From: Propionibacteriaceae bacterium
GTDB lineage: Bacteria > Actinomycetota > Actinomycetes > Propionibacteriales > Propionibacteriaceae
Reading direction: 5' to 3'
Assembly: GCA_030544185.1 (NCBI GenBank)
Contig: JAUNRO010000023.1
Location: 1-15,949 of the forward strand
Length of the DNA stretch: 15,949 bases
The translations under genes were made by a program, and so were the position numbers. Under the pieces are notes generated by a model that saw nothing but the letters and a program-made list of their open reading frames with translations, searched no databases and was not told the DNA's origin. Shown in pieces: positions 10,440 through 15,949 of this stretch; within the stretch, counting starts at the first letter, position 1, and every line of letters starts with the position of its first letter.

Positions 10440-11828
10440 ATGTTGCCGCTTTGGAACCCCGAGATCGCCCTGGACGCCGCACGGTTCTGTGAGGACCAGC
10501 GCCGCCAGTGGTCGAATGAGATGACGACAGAGGAACTGGGCGCCTGGCAGGAGCGCGGCGTTGCTGCCACCTTCGATCACTGCCGGGCCGGGTCCGAGTT
10601 CTATCGGGAGCACCTGCGGGGGCTGGAGACCCCGTCCTCGCTGGCGGACCTGCAGCAGATTCCCTTCACGACGAAGGACGACCTGCGAGCCCACCTGGAC
10701 GCTGTGGCGTCCCTGCCGCTCGGACAGGCGTGGGTCTATTACGAGACGACCGGCACGACCGGCGTCGCGACCCCATGCCCGCGGACGACAGGGGATTCGA
10801 TCCGCACCGGAGCCGCATTGGTGAACGGCTACCGACAGCTCCTGGAGCCTTACGGGGAGAACCTGGTGTTCGCCGTCATGGGCCCCACCGAGCTCCATTC
10901 CACCGGGGACACGTTCGGTGATGTGCTCCGCAGCCTGGGGCACGCGACCGTGAAGATGTGGCCCCACTCCCCGCTCGTGGGATTCGAGCGCGCCTGCAAT
11001 CTGATCAAGCGGCTGGGGGTCAATGCCCTCATCTGCACCCCCGGGATGACCATCCTGCTCGCGCGGGAGATGCTGAATCGGGGTATCCGGCCGGAGAGCC
11101 TGGGGATCAAGGTCATCCTCACCGTCGGTGAACTGGCGTCGGAAGGGCTGCTGACCGCGATCGGACACACGTGGGGCGCCGATGTCCACAGCTGCATGTA
11201 CGCCTCGCAGGAGGCGTCGATCCTCGCCGTGTGCCAGGCCAACGGCGTACTGCGCAGCACTCCGCTGAACTACTTCTATGAGCTGATCGATCCACAGTCC
11301 GGCGAGGTGCTCGACTCGGGCGCCGACGCCAGGCAGGGCGAGCTCGTGGTCACGCATCTGTATCAGGGCGCGAAGCCCCTGCTGCGTTATCGCACCGGGG
11401 ATCTGGTGCGCATCGATGGGCATGGTCAGGATTTCGAGCTGACCCCGATCGGTCGCGTCCGCGATATCGTCCGCGTCCGGGACCGCAACTACTTCGCGCT
11501 GGATTTCGAGCGTCAACTGCTCCAGTTCGCCCCCCGCTTCCTGGACTATCAGGTGAGCATCGCGCGGGACGAGTTCGGTGACGATCGCCTCGATGTGGTC
11601 TTCGAGCCCGGGCCCTTTGCGAGCGAATCGCTCGTGTCCTATGCGTCCTATGCGACCCAGGCCTTCGATGTGCCGGTCACGGCGACCTGGGGTCCCACTG
11701 ATGCCCGCACCGCGACGGGCGCCATGGTCAGCTGGAAGGCTGCCCGGATTCGCGATGACAGGAACGATGGGTTCGAGGAGCGGTCGTCCATCCGCCTCGC
11801 GGTCGCGCGCGCCGGGAGCAGCAGATGA
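10440..11828 (+). CDS. PaaK-like adenylate-forming ligase (phenylacetate-CoA ligase family)
   Basis: The 462-residue protein looks like a member of the PaaK branch of adenylate-forming enzymes, which activate a carboxylic acid as its AMP ester and usually transfer it to CoA. Visible features are the PaaK-type IPFTTKDDLR (75-84), the phosphate-binding loop ETTGTTG (102-108), YASQEAS (254-260) where the family has its acid-binding aromatic/Glu motif, YRTGD (317-321), and a C-terminal SWKAARI whose Lys433 matches the expected catalytic lysine. The length is close to the usual 430-440 residues. The acid substrate is not readable from sequence. Candidates are an aryl or alicyclic acid made by the neighbouring genes or an acyl starter for the NRPS (inference). 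Its TGA overlaps the next gene's ATG (ATGA), so the two are probably translationally coupled. No free-standing carrier protein gene is present as an obvious acceptor. Confidence 0.88.
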   Translation: MLPLWNPEIALDAARFCEDQRRQWSNEMTTEELGAWQERGVAATFDHCRAGSEFYREHLRGLETPSSLADLQQIPFTTKDDLRAHLDAVASLPLGQAWVYYETTGTTGVATPCPRTTGDSIRTGAALVNGYRQLLEPYGENLVFAVMGPTELHSTGDTFGDVLRSLGHATVKMWPHSPLVGFERACNLIKRLGVNALICTPGMTILLAREMLNRGIRPESLGIKVILTVGELASEGLLTAIGHTWGADVHSCMYASQEASILAVCQANGVLRSTPLNYFYELIDPQSGEVLDSGADARQGELVVTHLYQGAKPLLRYRTGDLVRIDGHGQDFELTPIGRVRDIVRVRDRNYFALDFERQLLQFAPRFLDYQVSIARDEFGDDRLDVVFEPGPFASESLVSYASYATQAFDVPVTATWGPTDARTATGAMVSWKAARIRDDRNDGFEERSSIRLAVARAGSSR

Positions 11829-12712
11829 ACCGGTTGGCCTTCGTGGATGGGGACTGGATTCCCGAGGCCACCGGTCTGCTTCCGGTGGGGACGCAGGGGC
11901 TGCATTACGGCACCGCGGCGTTCGAGGGCATCCGGACCTATCCCACCGAGACCGGTCGGGCGACGATTCTCTTCCTGTACGCCCATCTGGAGCGGCTGCT
12001 CAGGTCCTGTTCCTACCTGCAGATTGAGCTGGGGTATTCGGTCGACGAACTCGCCCGCATCGCCCATGAGCTCGTCGATCGCAACGACGGGCACACCGCT
12101 GCGGGCTACATCCGACCGGTCGTGTTCAAGACGCGGCTGCTGCCCGGCACTGCGTTCGGGGTCAGGCTCACCGGGGTTGGCCACGCCGTGGCGATGACGT
12201 GGACGCCCATGCCCCGCCGGAACGGGGCAGAGTCGTCGCTGTGGCAGGCGAGCGCCTGCGTCATCCCCACGCAATCCATCAGCGCTGAGGCCAAGCTCTC
12301 CGGCAAATACATCGTCAATGCCCTGGCGGTGGACGAGGCGGTCCGCAACGGCCATTCGGACGGCTTGCTGTGCAATCGGGACGGGCACGTGGTCGAGGCG
12401 TCGACCAGCAACGTGTTCATCGTGTCGGACGGCGTGCTGGTCACGCCGCCGCTCAGCGACGGCCCGCTTCCCGGGGTCACTCGGGCGGCGGTCCTGACCA
12501 TTGCTGCCGAGCGTGGAATACCTGTCGTGGAGCGTTCGATGACGGTCGACGACGTGTGTGCCGCCCAGGAGGTCTTCCTGTGCGGAACGGGTGTGGAGAT
12601 ATCGCCGGTGCTTCGAGCCTGCGGTCAACAAATCGGTACCGGTCAAGTGGGTCAGACAACAAAGGAGATTATCGATGCATACGAAGACCTCATCGCATGC
12701 GGCGCCGGCTGA
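11825..12712 (+). CDS. Class IV (branched-chain-type) PLP aminotransferase
   Basis: The 295-residue protein has the fold-type IV PLP signature of branched-chain aminotransferases: HYGTAAFEGIRTY (27-39), YIRP (95-98), AKLSGKY with the PLP-binding lysine at 157, VVEASTSNVF with Glu191 facing the pyridine nitrogen, and PLPGVTR (214-220). The EGIR and YIRP motifs favour an IlvE-like L-amino-acid enzyme over D-amino-acid transaminase or aminodeoxychorismate lyase. Enzymes of this kind move an amino group, usually from glutamate, onto a 2-keto acid. In this cluster the likely acceptor is the prephenate-derived keto acid from the next gene, whereas bacilysin uses a class I enzyme (BacF) for that step. 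Supplying an aliphatic amino acid to the first synthetase is the alternative. The start overlaps the ligase stop, and the end overlaps the next gene by 38 bases. Confidence 0.93.
   Translation: MNRLAFVDGDWIPEATGLLPVGTQGLHYGTAAFEGIRTYPTETGRATILFLYAHLERLLRSCSYLQIELGYSVDELARIAHELVDRNDGHTAAGYIRPVVFKTRLLPGTAFGVRLTGVGHAVAMTWTPMPRRNGAESSLWQASACVIPTQSISAEAKLSGKYIVNALAVDEAVRNGHSDGLLCNRDGHVVEASTSNVFIVSDGVLVTPPLSDGPLPGVTRAAVLTIAAERGIPVVERSMTVDDVCAAQEVFLCGTGVEISPVLRACGQQIGTGQVGQTTKEIIDAYEDLIACGAG
12661..12667 (+). promoter_or_regulatory. Ribosome-binding site inside the aminotransferase gene that sets the BacA-like start
   Basis: AAAGGAG ends seven bases before the ATG at 12675. It is the strongest Shine-Dalgarno match in the window and lies inside the coding sequence of the upstream aminotransferase. 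It rules out the longer in-frame start at 12558. Confidence 0.85.
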
Positions 12713-13373
12713 CTGGGACACGCGCCAGCAGCACTTCCTGGTGAGCCCGCAGAACCTGGATGCCAAGGTGGTCGCGACGCTCGGACCCAAGGGAACCAGC
12801 AGCGAGCAGGCAGCGTGGCGCTTTCTGGCGCTGAACGACGCCCTGTCCGGCGAGATCCGGCTCAACAGCACCTATCCCGATGCCGCGGAGATGGTGCGCG
12901 ATGGTGCTGCCGACGTGCTCGTGGTGGCCAACGCATTCCACGGAGTCAATGAGTTCTATATGGACCCGCGGCTCCAGGTGCACTGTGTGTTCCGGATGCT
13001 GACGCCCCTCTACGGCCTCGCCTGCCGGGGCACCAACCCGCCCGAGGGGGAATACACCATCTATTCGCACCCTGCCCCGGTCCCGTTGATCGAAGAACTG
13101 CTGCCCGAGGGACATCAGTATTCGGAGGTGGTCCTGTCGAGCTCCACGGCCGAAGCGGCTGCCCAGGCGCGCGTGGCTCCGGCCAGCGTGGCCCTGACGA
13201 CCACGCTGGCCGCCAAGCGCAACGGCTTGCACATCTTCTCCCGCCAGCGCTGCATCGAGATGGTCTGGACCGTGTTCGCGGCCAGCCAGCCGGCCACGGC
13301 GCCTCCGGCAGGGACCATCCCCACTCCTGAACACCAAGCCATCAGACCGGGCGAACTCGTCGTGATTGGCTGA
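12675..13373 (+). CDS. BacA-like prephenate decarboxylase
   Basis: The 232-residue protein resembles BacA of bacilysin biosynthesis, as I recall its sequence, along its length: TLGPKGTSSE (35-44), an NAF-HG-x3-FYMDP stretch (86-98), TPLYGLACR (110-118), SHPAPVPLI (131-139), SSTAEAA (156-162), and an IEMVW-x2-F ending (194-201). BacA and relatives such as AerD and SalX decarboxylate prephenate without aromatising it, giving a dihydro-4-hydroxyphenylpyruvate that leads to alicyclic amino acids. Prephenate dehydratases share the TLGP start but carry a TRF catalytic motif and usually a C-terminal ACT domain. Neither is visible here, so phenylpyruvate synthesis is unlikely. The gene overlaps the aminotransferase by 38 bases and lies 81 bases before the DUF2000 gene. 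About 30 N-terminal residues precede the conserved core. The family call is strong; the exact product isomer is not readable. Confidence 0.9.
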   Translation: MHTKTSSHAAPADWDTRQQHFLVSPQNLDAKVVATLGPKGTSSEQAAWRFLALNDALSGEIRLNSTYPDAAEMVRDGAADVLVVANAFHGVNEFYMDPRLQVHCVFRMLTPLYGLACRGTNPPEGEYTIYSHPAPVPLIEELLPEGHQYSEVVLSSSTAEAAAQARVAPASVALTTTLAAKRNGLHIFSRQRCIEMVWTVFAASQPATAPPAGTIPTPEHQAIRPGELVVIG

Positions 13374-13439
13374 CCATTTGCTGTGCCGGCCGGCATCGGG
13401 CGACGACCGCCGCAGCGGTGCCGGCCGTCCATCACCAAC

Positions 13440-13445
13440 GAAGGA
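13440..13445 (+). promoter_or_regulatory. Ribosome-binding site that sets the DUF2000 start
   Basis: GAAGGA ends nine bases before the ATG at 13455. This favours that start over the longer in-frame one at 13383, whose extra residues are Arg/Pro-rich and unlike the family. The 81-base gap upstream also contains GTGCCGGCCG twice (13383-13392 and 13418-13427); the first copy lies in the 12-base palindrome TGCCGGCCGGCA. Confidence 0.65.
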
Positions 13446-13454
13446 CGGATATTC

Positions 13455-13862
13455 ATGTCAACCCAAACCACGCAGGGGATCACCATCGTTGTCGACAAAG
13501 ACTCGCCTTCGGGGGTGTCCGCGAACACCTGCGCGCTGCTGGCGATGACCCTCGGTGCCGAGCACCCCGAGTTCCTGGGCCCCGCCGTGACGACCAGCGA
13601 TGGCGTGTCCCATGCCGGCATCTGCCGGCTGCCGATTCCCGTGCTGGCCGCGCCCAGCAGCACCCTGGCCCAATTCGCCTCGGACGACCGGCTGCGCGTG
13701 GTGGGTTTCACGACCGTGGCGGCTCGCGCGCGCACCTATGACAGCTACGGCGCCGAAATGACGGACACCTCGCACGATTCGCTGCAATATCTCGGCATCG
13801 CAATGGTCGGCGACCGAAAAGTGATCAGGTCGTTGACCGGCGATCTGCCCCTCTATCGGTAG
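13455..13862 (+). CDS. DUF2000 family protein
   Basis: The 135-residue protein matches the DUF2000 pattern as I know it: IVVDKDSPSGVSANTCALLA (11-30), LGAEHPEFLGP (33-43), a DGVSHAGI-x3-PIPVL stretch (49-64), ARTYDSY (92-98) and YLGIAMVGD-x9-GDLPL (112-133). It has no signal peptide or membrane segment, so it should be cytosolic. To my knowledge the family has no established enzymatic function. Here it sits directly between a BacA-like decarboxylase and a Dabb protein. That makes it a candidate for an isomerisation, dehydration or ligand-handling step on the prephenate-derived intermediate (inference from position only). The next gene starts 17 bases after its stop. Confidence 0.85.
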   Translation: MSTQTTQGITIVVDKDSPSGVSANTCALLAMTLGAEHPEFLGPAVTTSDGVSHAGICRLPIPVLAAPSSTLAQFASDDRLRVVGFTTVAARARTYDSYGAEMTDTSHDSLQYLGIAMVGDRKVIRSLTGDLPLYR

Positions 13863-13879
13863 CGCACTCAGGGGCAGTG

Positions 13880-14191
13880 ATGATTCGACACATCGTGTTG
13901 TTCAAGCTGAAGCCGCCATGCTCCTTCGACGACGATCGCGTGCTCGTCGCCGAACGCCTGGCCCAGCAGGTCGGCGAGGAAGTCCCCGTGCTCAAGCGCT
14001 GGTCCACCGGCAGAAACCTGTCGACCGGGCGCGCGCAGGCGTACGACTTCATGGTCGAAGGACACCTGGAGACGATGCAGGATGTCGACAGCTATCTGGC
14101 GGACCCTTTTCACCAGAAGGCCGTTGCCGCCTGGCGCGAGATCAGCGACTGGGTCGTGATCGACATCGCGGAAGGCGACGGGTGCGGATGA
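13880..14191 (+). CDS. Dabb (stress-responsive A/B barrel) domain protein
   Basis: The 103-residue protein is a single Dabb domain. It starts MIRHIVLFKLKP (1-12), and its second half holds YDFMVEGHLETMQDVDSYL (55-73) and DPFHQKAVAAW (75-85), ending in a WVVIDI strand (91-96). Dabb proteins form small dimeric ferredoxin-like barrels. Some, such as olivetolic acid cyclase, catalyse cyclisation or related chemistry on small polyketide or keto substrates, and others have no known role. The ATG at 13880 has AGGGG five bases upstream; the GTG one codon earlier would leave only two bases of spacing. The TGA overlaps the ATG of the following reductase gene, so coupled translation is likely. A small-molecule enzyme in the alicyclic amino acid pathway is my best guess, from position. 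Confidence 0.87.
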   Translation: MIRHIVLFKLKPPCSFDDDRVLVAERLAQQVGEEVPVLKRWSTGRNLSTGRAQAYDFMVEGHLETMQDVDSYLADPFHQKAVAAWREISDWVVIDIAEGDGCG

Positions 14192-15168
14192 GGACCTTCG
14201 ATGCTGAGGAGGTGGCTGCGCTGCTGAGTCCGGAGATCGCCTACGAGGTGATGCACAGCACCCTCCGGCAGTTCGGCACGGCCGCGATCATGCAGCCGCT
14301 GCGCACCATTCTCCGCCCGGACTCCAGCGATTCCCTGATGGGCGTGATGCCGGCCCATCTGGCCGGCGACGACACGGGATTCGGGGTGAAGATCGCCCTT
14401 CTCGTGCCGGACAGCGGCAGTCAGGGACACGCGCGCCATGTCGGAATGGTGATGGTGTTCGACCCGGCGACCGGCGAACCGACGGCGGCGGTCGAGGCGG
14501 GCGCGGTCACGGCGCTGCGCACGGCCGCAGTCAGCGCCGTGGCCACCGATTGTCTGGCGAGGGACGACGCCGACACCCTGGCGATCCTGGGATCCGGGGT
14601 CCAGGCCCGCAGCCACCTCCGGGCCCTGGCCGGTCGTCGGAGCTATCGCAGGGTGGTGGTCTGGAGCCCGACGGAGAGCCGGGCTAGGGCGATGGCCGCC
14701 TGGGGCGAGTCCCTCCTCGGTCAACCCGTGCTCGTCGCCCCGACACCCGGGCAAGCGGTCGCCGGCGCGGCGGTGGTCGTCACCGCAACCGCGTCGAAGC
14801 AGCCGCTGCTGGAACACGCCGACATCGCGCCGGGCACGCATATCAACGCGGTGGGGGCCTCCTTCCGCGACTATCGGGAGCTCTCCTCGGAGCTGGTGGC
14901 GGCTGCGCGATTCGTCGTGGACAGTCGGGTCTCGGCGCTGGCGGAGTCCGGGGACCTGCTGGAGCCGATCCGCGAGGGCCTGTGCACCGCGGACGACATT
15001 CGGGGCGAGCTGGGGGAGATCCTGCGCGGCGAAGCCGTCGGCCGGGAAACCCCGGACGACGTGACGGTCTTCAAGTCGCTGGGCCTTGCGGTCGAGGATG
15101 TCGCCGCTGCGTTCGCTGTGGTGCGGATGAGCCAGGCCGACGCAGCGGCCGACCTCGCTCGGGCATGA
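14188..15168 (+). CDS. Ornithine cyclodeaminase/mu-crystallin family NAD(P)-dependent reductase
   Basis: The 326-residue protein belongs to the ornithine cyclodeaminase/mu-crystallin family: FGVKIALLVPDS with Lys68, VTALRTAAVSA (108-118), a Rossmann motif ILGSGVQARSH (133-143), INAVGASFRDYREL (219-232), SGDLLEP (254-260) and TVFKSLGLAVED (293-304). Several blocks read closer to mu-crystallin, a ketimine reductase, than to bacterial ornithine cyclodeaminase. The catalytic Asp228 of Pseudomonas putida ornithine cyclodeaminase (GGDCPGKTE context) aligns with Ser225 here, which argues against that activity. Reduction of a cyclic or open imine, or an amino-acid dehydrogenase role, fits better (inference). 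A SbnB/VioK-type role in diaminopropionate synthesis is less likely, as no cysteine-synthase-like partner is seen in this window. The ATG overlaps the Dabb stop; its own TGA overlaps the next ATG. Confidence 0.88.
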   Translation: MRTFDAEEVAALLSPEIAYEVMHSTLRQFGTAAIMQPLRTILRPDSSDSLMGVMPAHLAGDDTGFGVKIALLVPDSGSQGHARHVGMVMVFDPATGEPTAAVEAGAVTALRTAAVSAVATDCLARDDADTLAILGSGVQARSHLRALAGRRSYRRVVVWSPTESRARAMAAWGESLLGQPVLVAPTPGQAVAGAAVVVTATASKQPLLEHADIAPGTHINAVGASFRDYRELSSELVAAARFVVDSRVSALAESGDLLEPIREGLCTADDIRGELGEILRGEAVGRETPDDVTVFKSLGLAVEDVAAAFAVVRMSQADAAADLARA

Positions 15169-15908
15169 TTTCGAGGATGGCCCGCGCGCCGCAGGGAACG
15201 GTCCTGAGCAGCATCCTGCCCGCGCAGGTGGTCTGTGCCGAGGAATTCTCCGCGGGTCCGAGCGATTCGGCGGAGGCCGTCGTGCTGTCCGGCCTGTTTG
15301 ATGGCGAACGCTCAGCGATAGCGGGCGCGGTGCCCAGGCGCCAGGCACAGTTCGCGGCGGGCCGACGGTGCGCTCGGGCGGCGCTGGGTGAACTCGGGCG
15401 TGAGCCTTCGGCGATCCTCCCGGGGGCACGGCGCGAACCCGTGTGGCCCGACGGTGTCGTCGGCAGCATCACCCACTGCGCGGGCTATTGCGCCGCGGCG
15501 GTGGCATCGCAGCGCACCGTGTGGAGCCTCGGAATCGACGCCGAGGCCCATGAACCGCTCCCGGAGGGGGTGCTGGAGGTCGTGAGCGATCGCGACGAGC
15601 GCGCGCTGCTGCGGCAGTTGGCGCGCACCCATCCCGCGGTGCACTGGTGTCGGGTCCTATTCAGCGCCAAGGAATCGATCTATAAGGCCGTGTTCCCGAT
15701 CACGCGTCGCTGGCTCGGCTTCGACGACGCAACCCTGACCTGGGACATCTTCGGTGGTTCGTTCCGGGCCCGGCTGAACCCCGACGCCGCCCACGGCTTG
15801 GCCCCCGGGTCGGCAGGCCCGCCGGTCGTCACCGGTCGATTCGCTGTGCACGGTGAGCTGATCATGACCGCCGTCGTGCTGGCGCCCCCCGGGCGACCGA
15901 CGGGCTAA
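15165..15908 (+). CDS. Sfp/EntD-type 4'-phosphopantetheinyl transferase
   Basis: This 247-residue enzyme transfers the phosphopantetheine arm of CoA to the serine of NRPS carrier domains, turning them to the holo form. EntD-like features are a QFAAGRRCARAAL block in the N-terminal half, GSITHC (Ser101-Cys105 region), the magnesium motif GIDAE with Asp125 and Glu127, and FSAKES with Lys169 and Glu170 followed by IYKAVFP. The ATG at 15165 overlaps the reductase TGA in an ATGA, which supports it over the in-frame ATG at 15177. As the last gene of the run, it would make the cluster self-sufficient for carrier priming; the three T-domain serines in this window are natural targets. The TAA is at 15906-15908, and the 41 bases that follow hold nothing I recognise. 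Confidence 0.95.
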   Translation: MISRMARAPQGTVLSSILPAQVVCAEEFSAGPSDSAEAVVLSGLFDGERSAIAGAVPRRQAQFAAGRRCARAALGELGREPSAILPGARREPVWPDGVVGSITHCAGYCAAAVASQRTVWSLGIDAEAHEPLPEGVLEVVSDRDERALLRQLARTHPAVHWCRVLFSAKESIYKAVFPITRRWLGFDDATLTWDIFGGSFRARLNPDAAHGLAPGSAGPPVVTGRFAVHGELIMTAVVLAPPGRPTG

Positions 15909-15949
15909 TCGGGTCTGCGAGCGAGCACGCAAAGTCCTTCCGGCGCCAG

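Noticed and set aside
9933..11516. A 527-codon minus-strand open frame
   Set aside because: It covers the mbtH gene, the gap and most of the ligase gene in antisense. Both plus-strand genes have clear family motifs; this frame has none.
12675..13373. Prephenate dehydratase (PheA)
   Set aside because: The TRF catalytic motif and ACT domain are missing, and the C-terminal half follows BacA (FYM-DP, SHPxP and W-x2-F motifs).
13383..13428. A regulatory hairpin formed by the repeated GTGCCGGCCG
   Set aside because: The repeats are short, GC-only and expected by chance at this base composition; they are noted with the DUF2000 start but not called as a separate element.
14188..15168. Ornithine cyclodeaminase as a functional call
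   Set aside because: The position of the catalytic Asp is Ser225, and several blocks match mu-crystallin better. Only the family name is kept.
14110..15429. A 439-codon minus-strand open frame
   Set aside because: Antisense to the reductase and transferase genes, with low-complexity Arg/Pro-rich stretches and no motif.

Overview
The window is a high-GC actinobacterial-type stretch: nearly all codons end in G or C, and several genes are joined by ATGA stop/start overlaps. Every gene I can support lies on the + strand. Together they look like one non-ribosomal peptide synthetase (NRPS) biosynthetic cluster, cut by the window at its 5' side and probably also at its 3' side. There are no tRNA, rRNA, CRISPR or insertion-sequence features that I can see.

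Region 1 (1-9899) is the assembly line. The first synthetase is cut at its 5' end. It shows the end of a condensation (C) domain, an adenylation (A) domain and a carrier (T) domain, and its A domain is broken by a frameshift near 1130. The second is an intact 2593-residue synthetase with the order C-A-T-C-A-T-E. No thioesterase or reductase release domain follows the terminal epimerisation (E) domain. An MbtH-like chaperone gene follows at 9963-10175.

Region 2 (10176-10439) is a 264-base gap with a GC-rich hairpin at its left end and no gene.

Region 3 (10440-15908) is a tight set of seven genes: a PaaK-like adenylate-forming ligase, a branched-chain-type (class IV) aminotransferase, a BacA-like prephenate decarboxylase, a DUF2000 protein, a Dabb (A/B barrel) protein, a mu-crystallin/ornithine-cyclodeaminase-family reductase, and an Sfp/EntD-type phosphopantetheinyl transferase.

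How the genes may work together (inference): the phosphopantetheinyl transferase primes the carrier domains and MbtH supports the A domains. The BacA-like enzyme diverts prephenate into a non-aromatic dihydro-hydroxyphenylpyruvate-type keto acid. The aminotransferase could turn that, or a reduced derivative, into an amino acid for the NRPS. DUF2000, the Dabb protein and the mu-crystallin-like reductase sit between and around these steps where bacilysin- and aeruginosin-type pathways use a BacB cupin and BacC/BacG reductases, none of which is seen here. The most interesting hypothesis is therefore a peptide carrying a prephenate-derived alicyclic amino acid, made by an unusual set of isomerase/reductase candidates.
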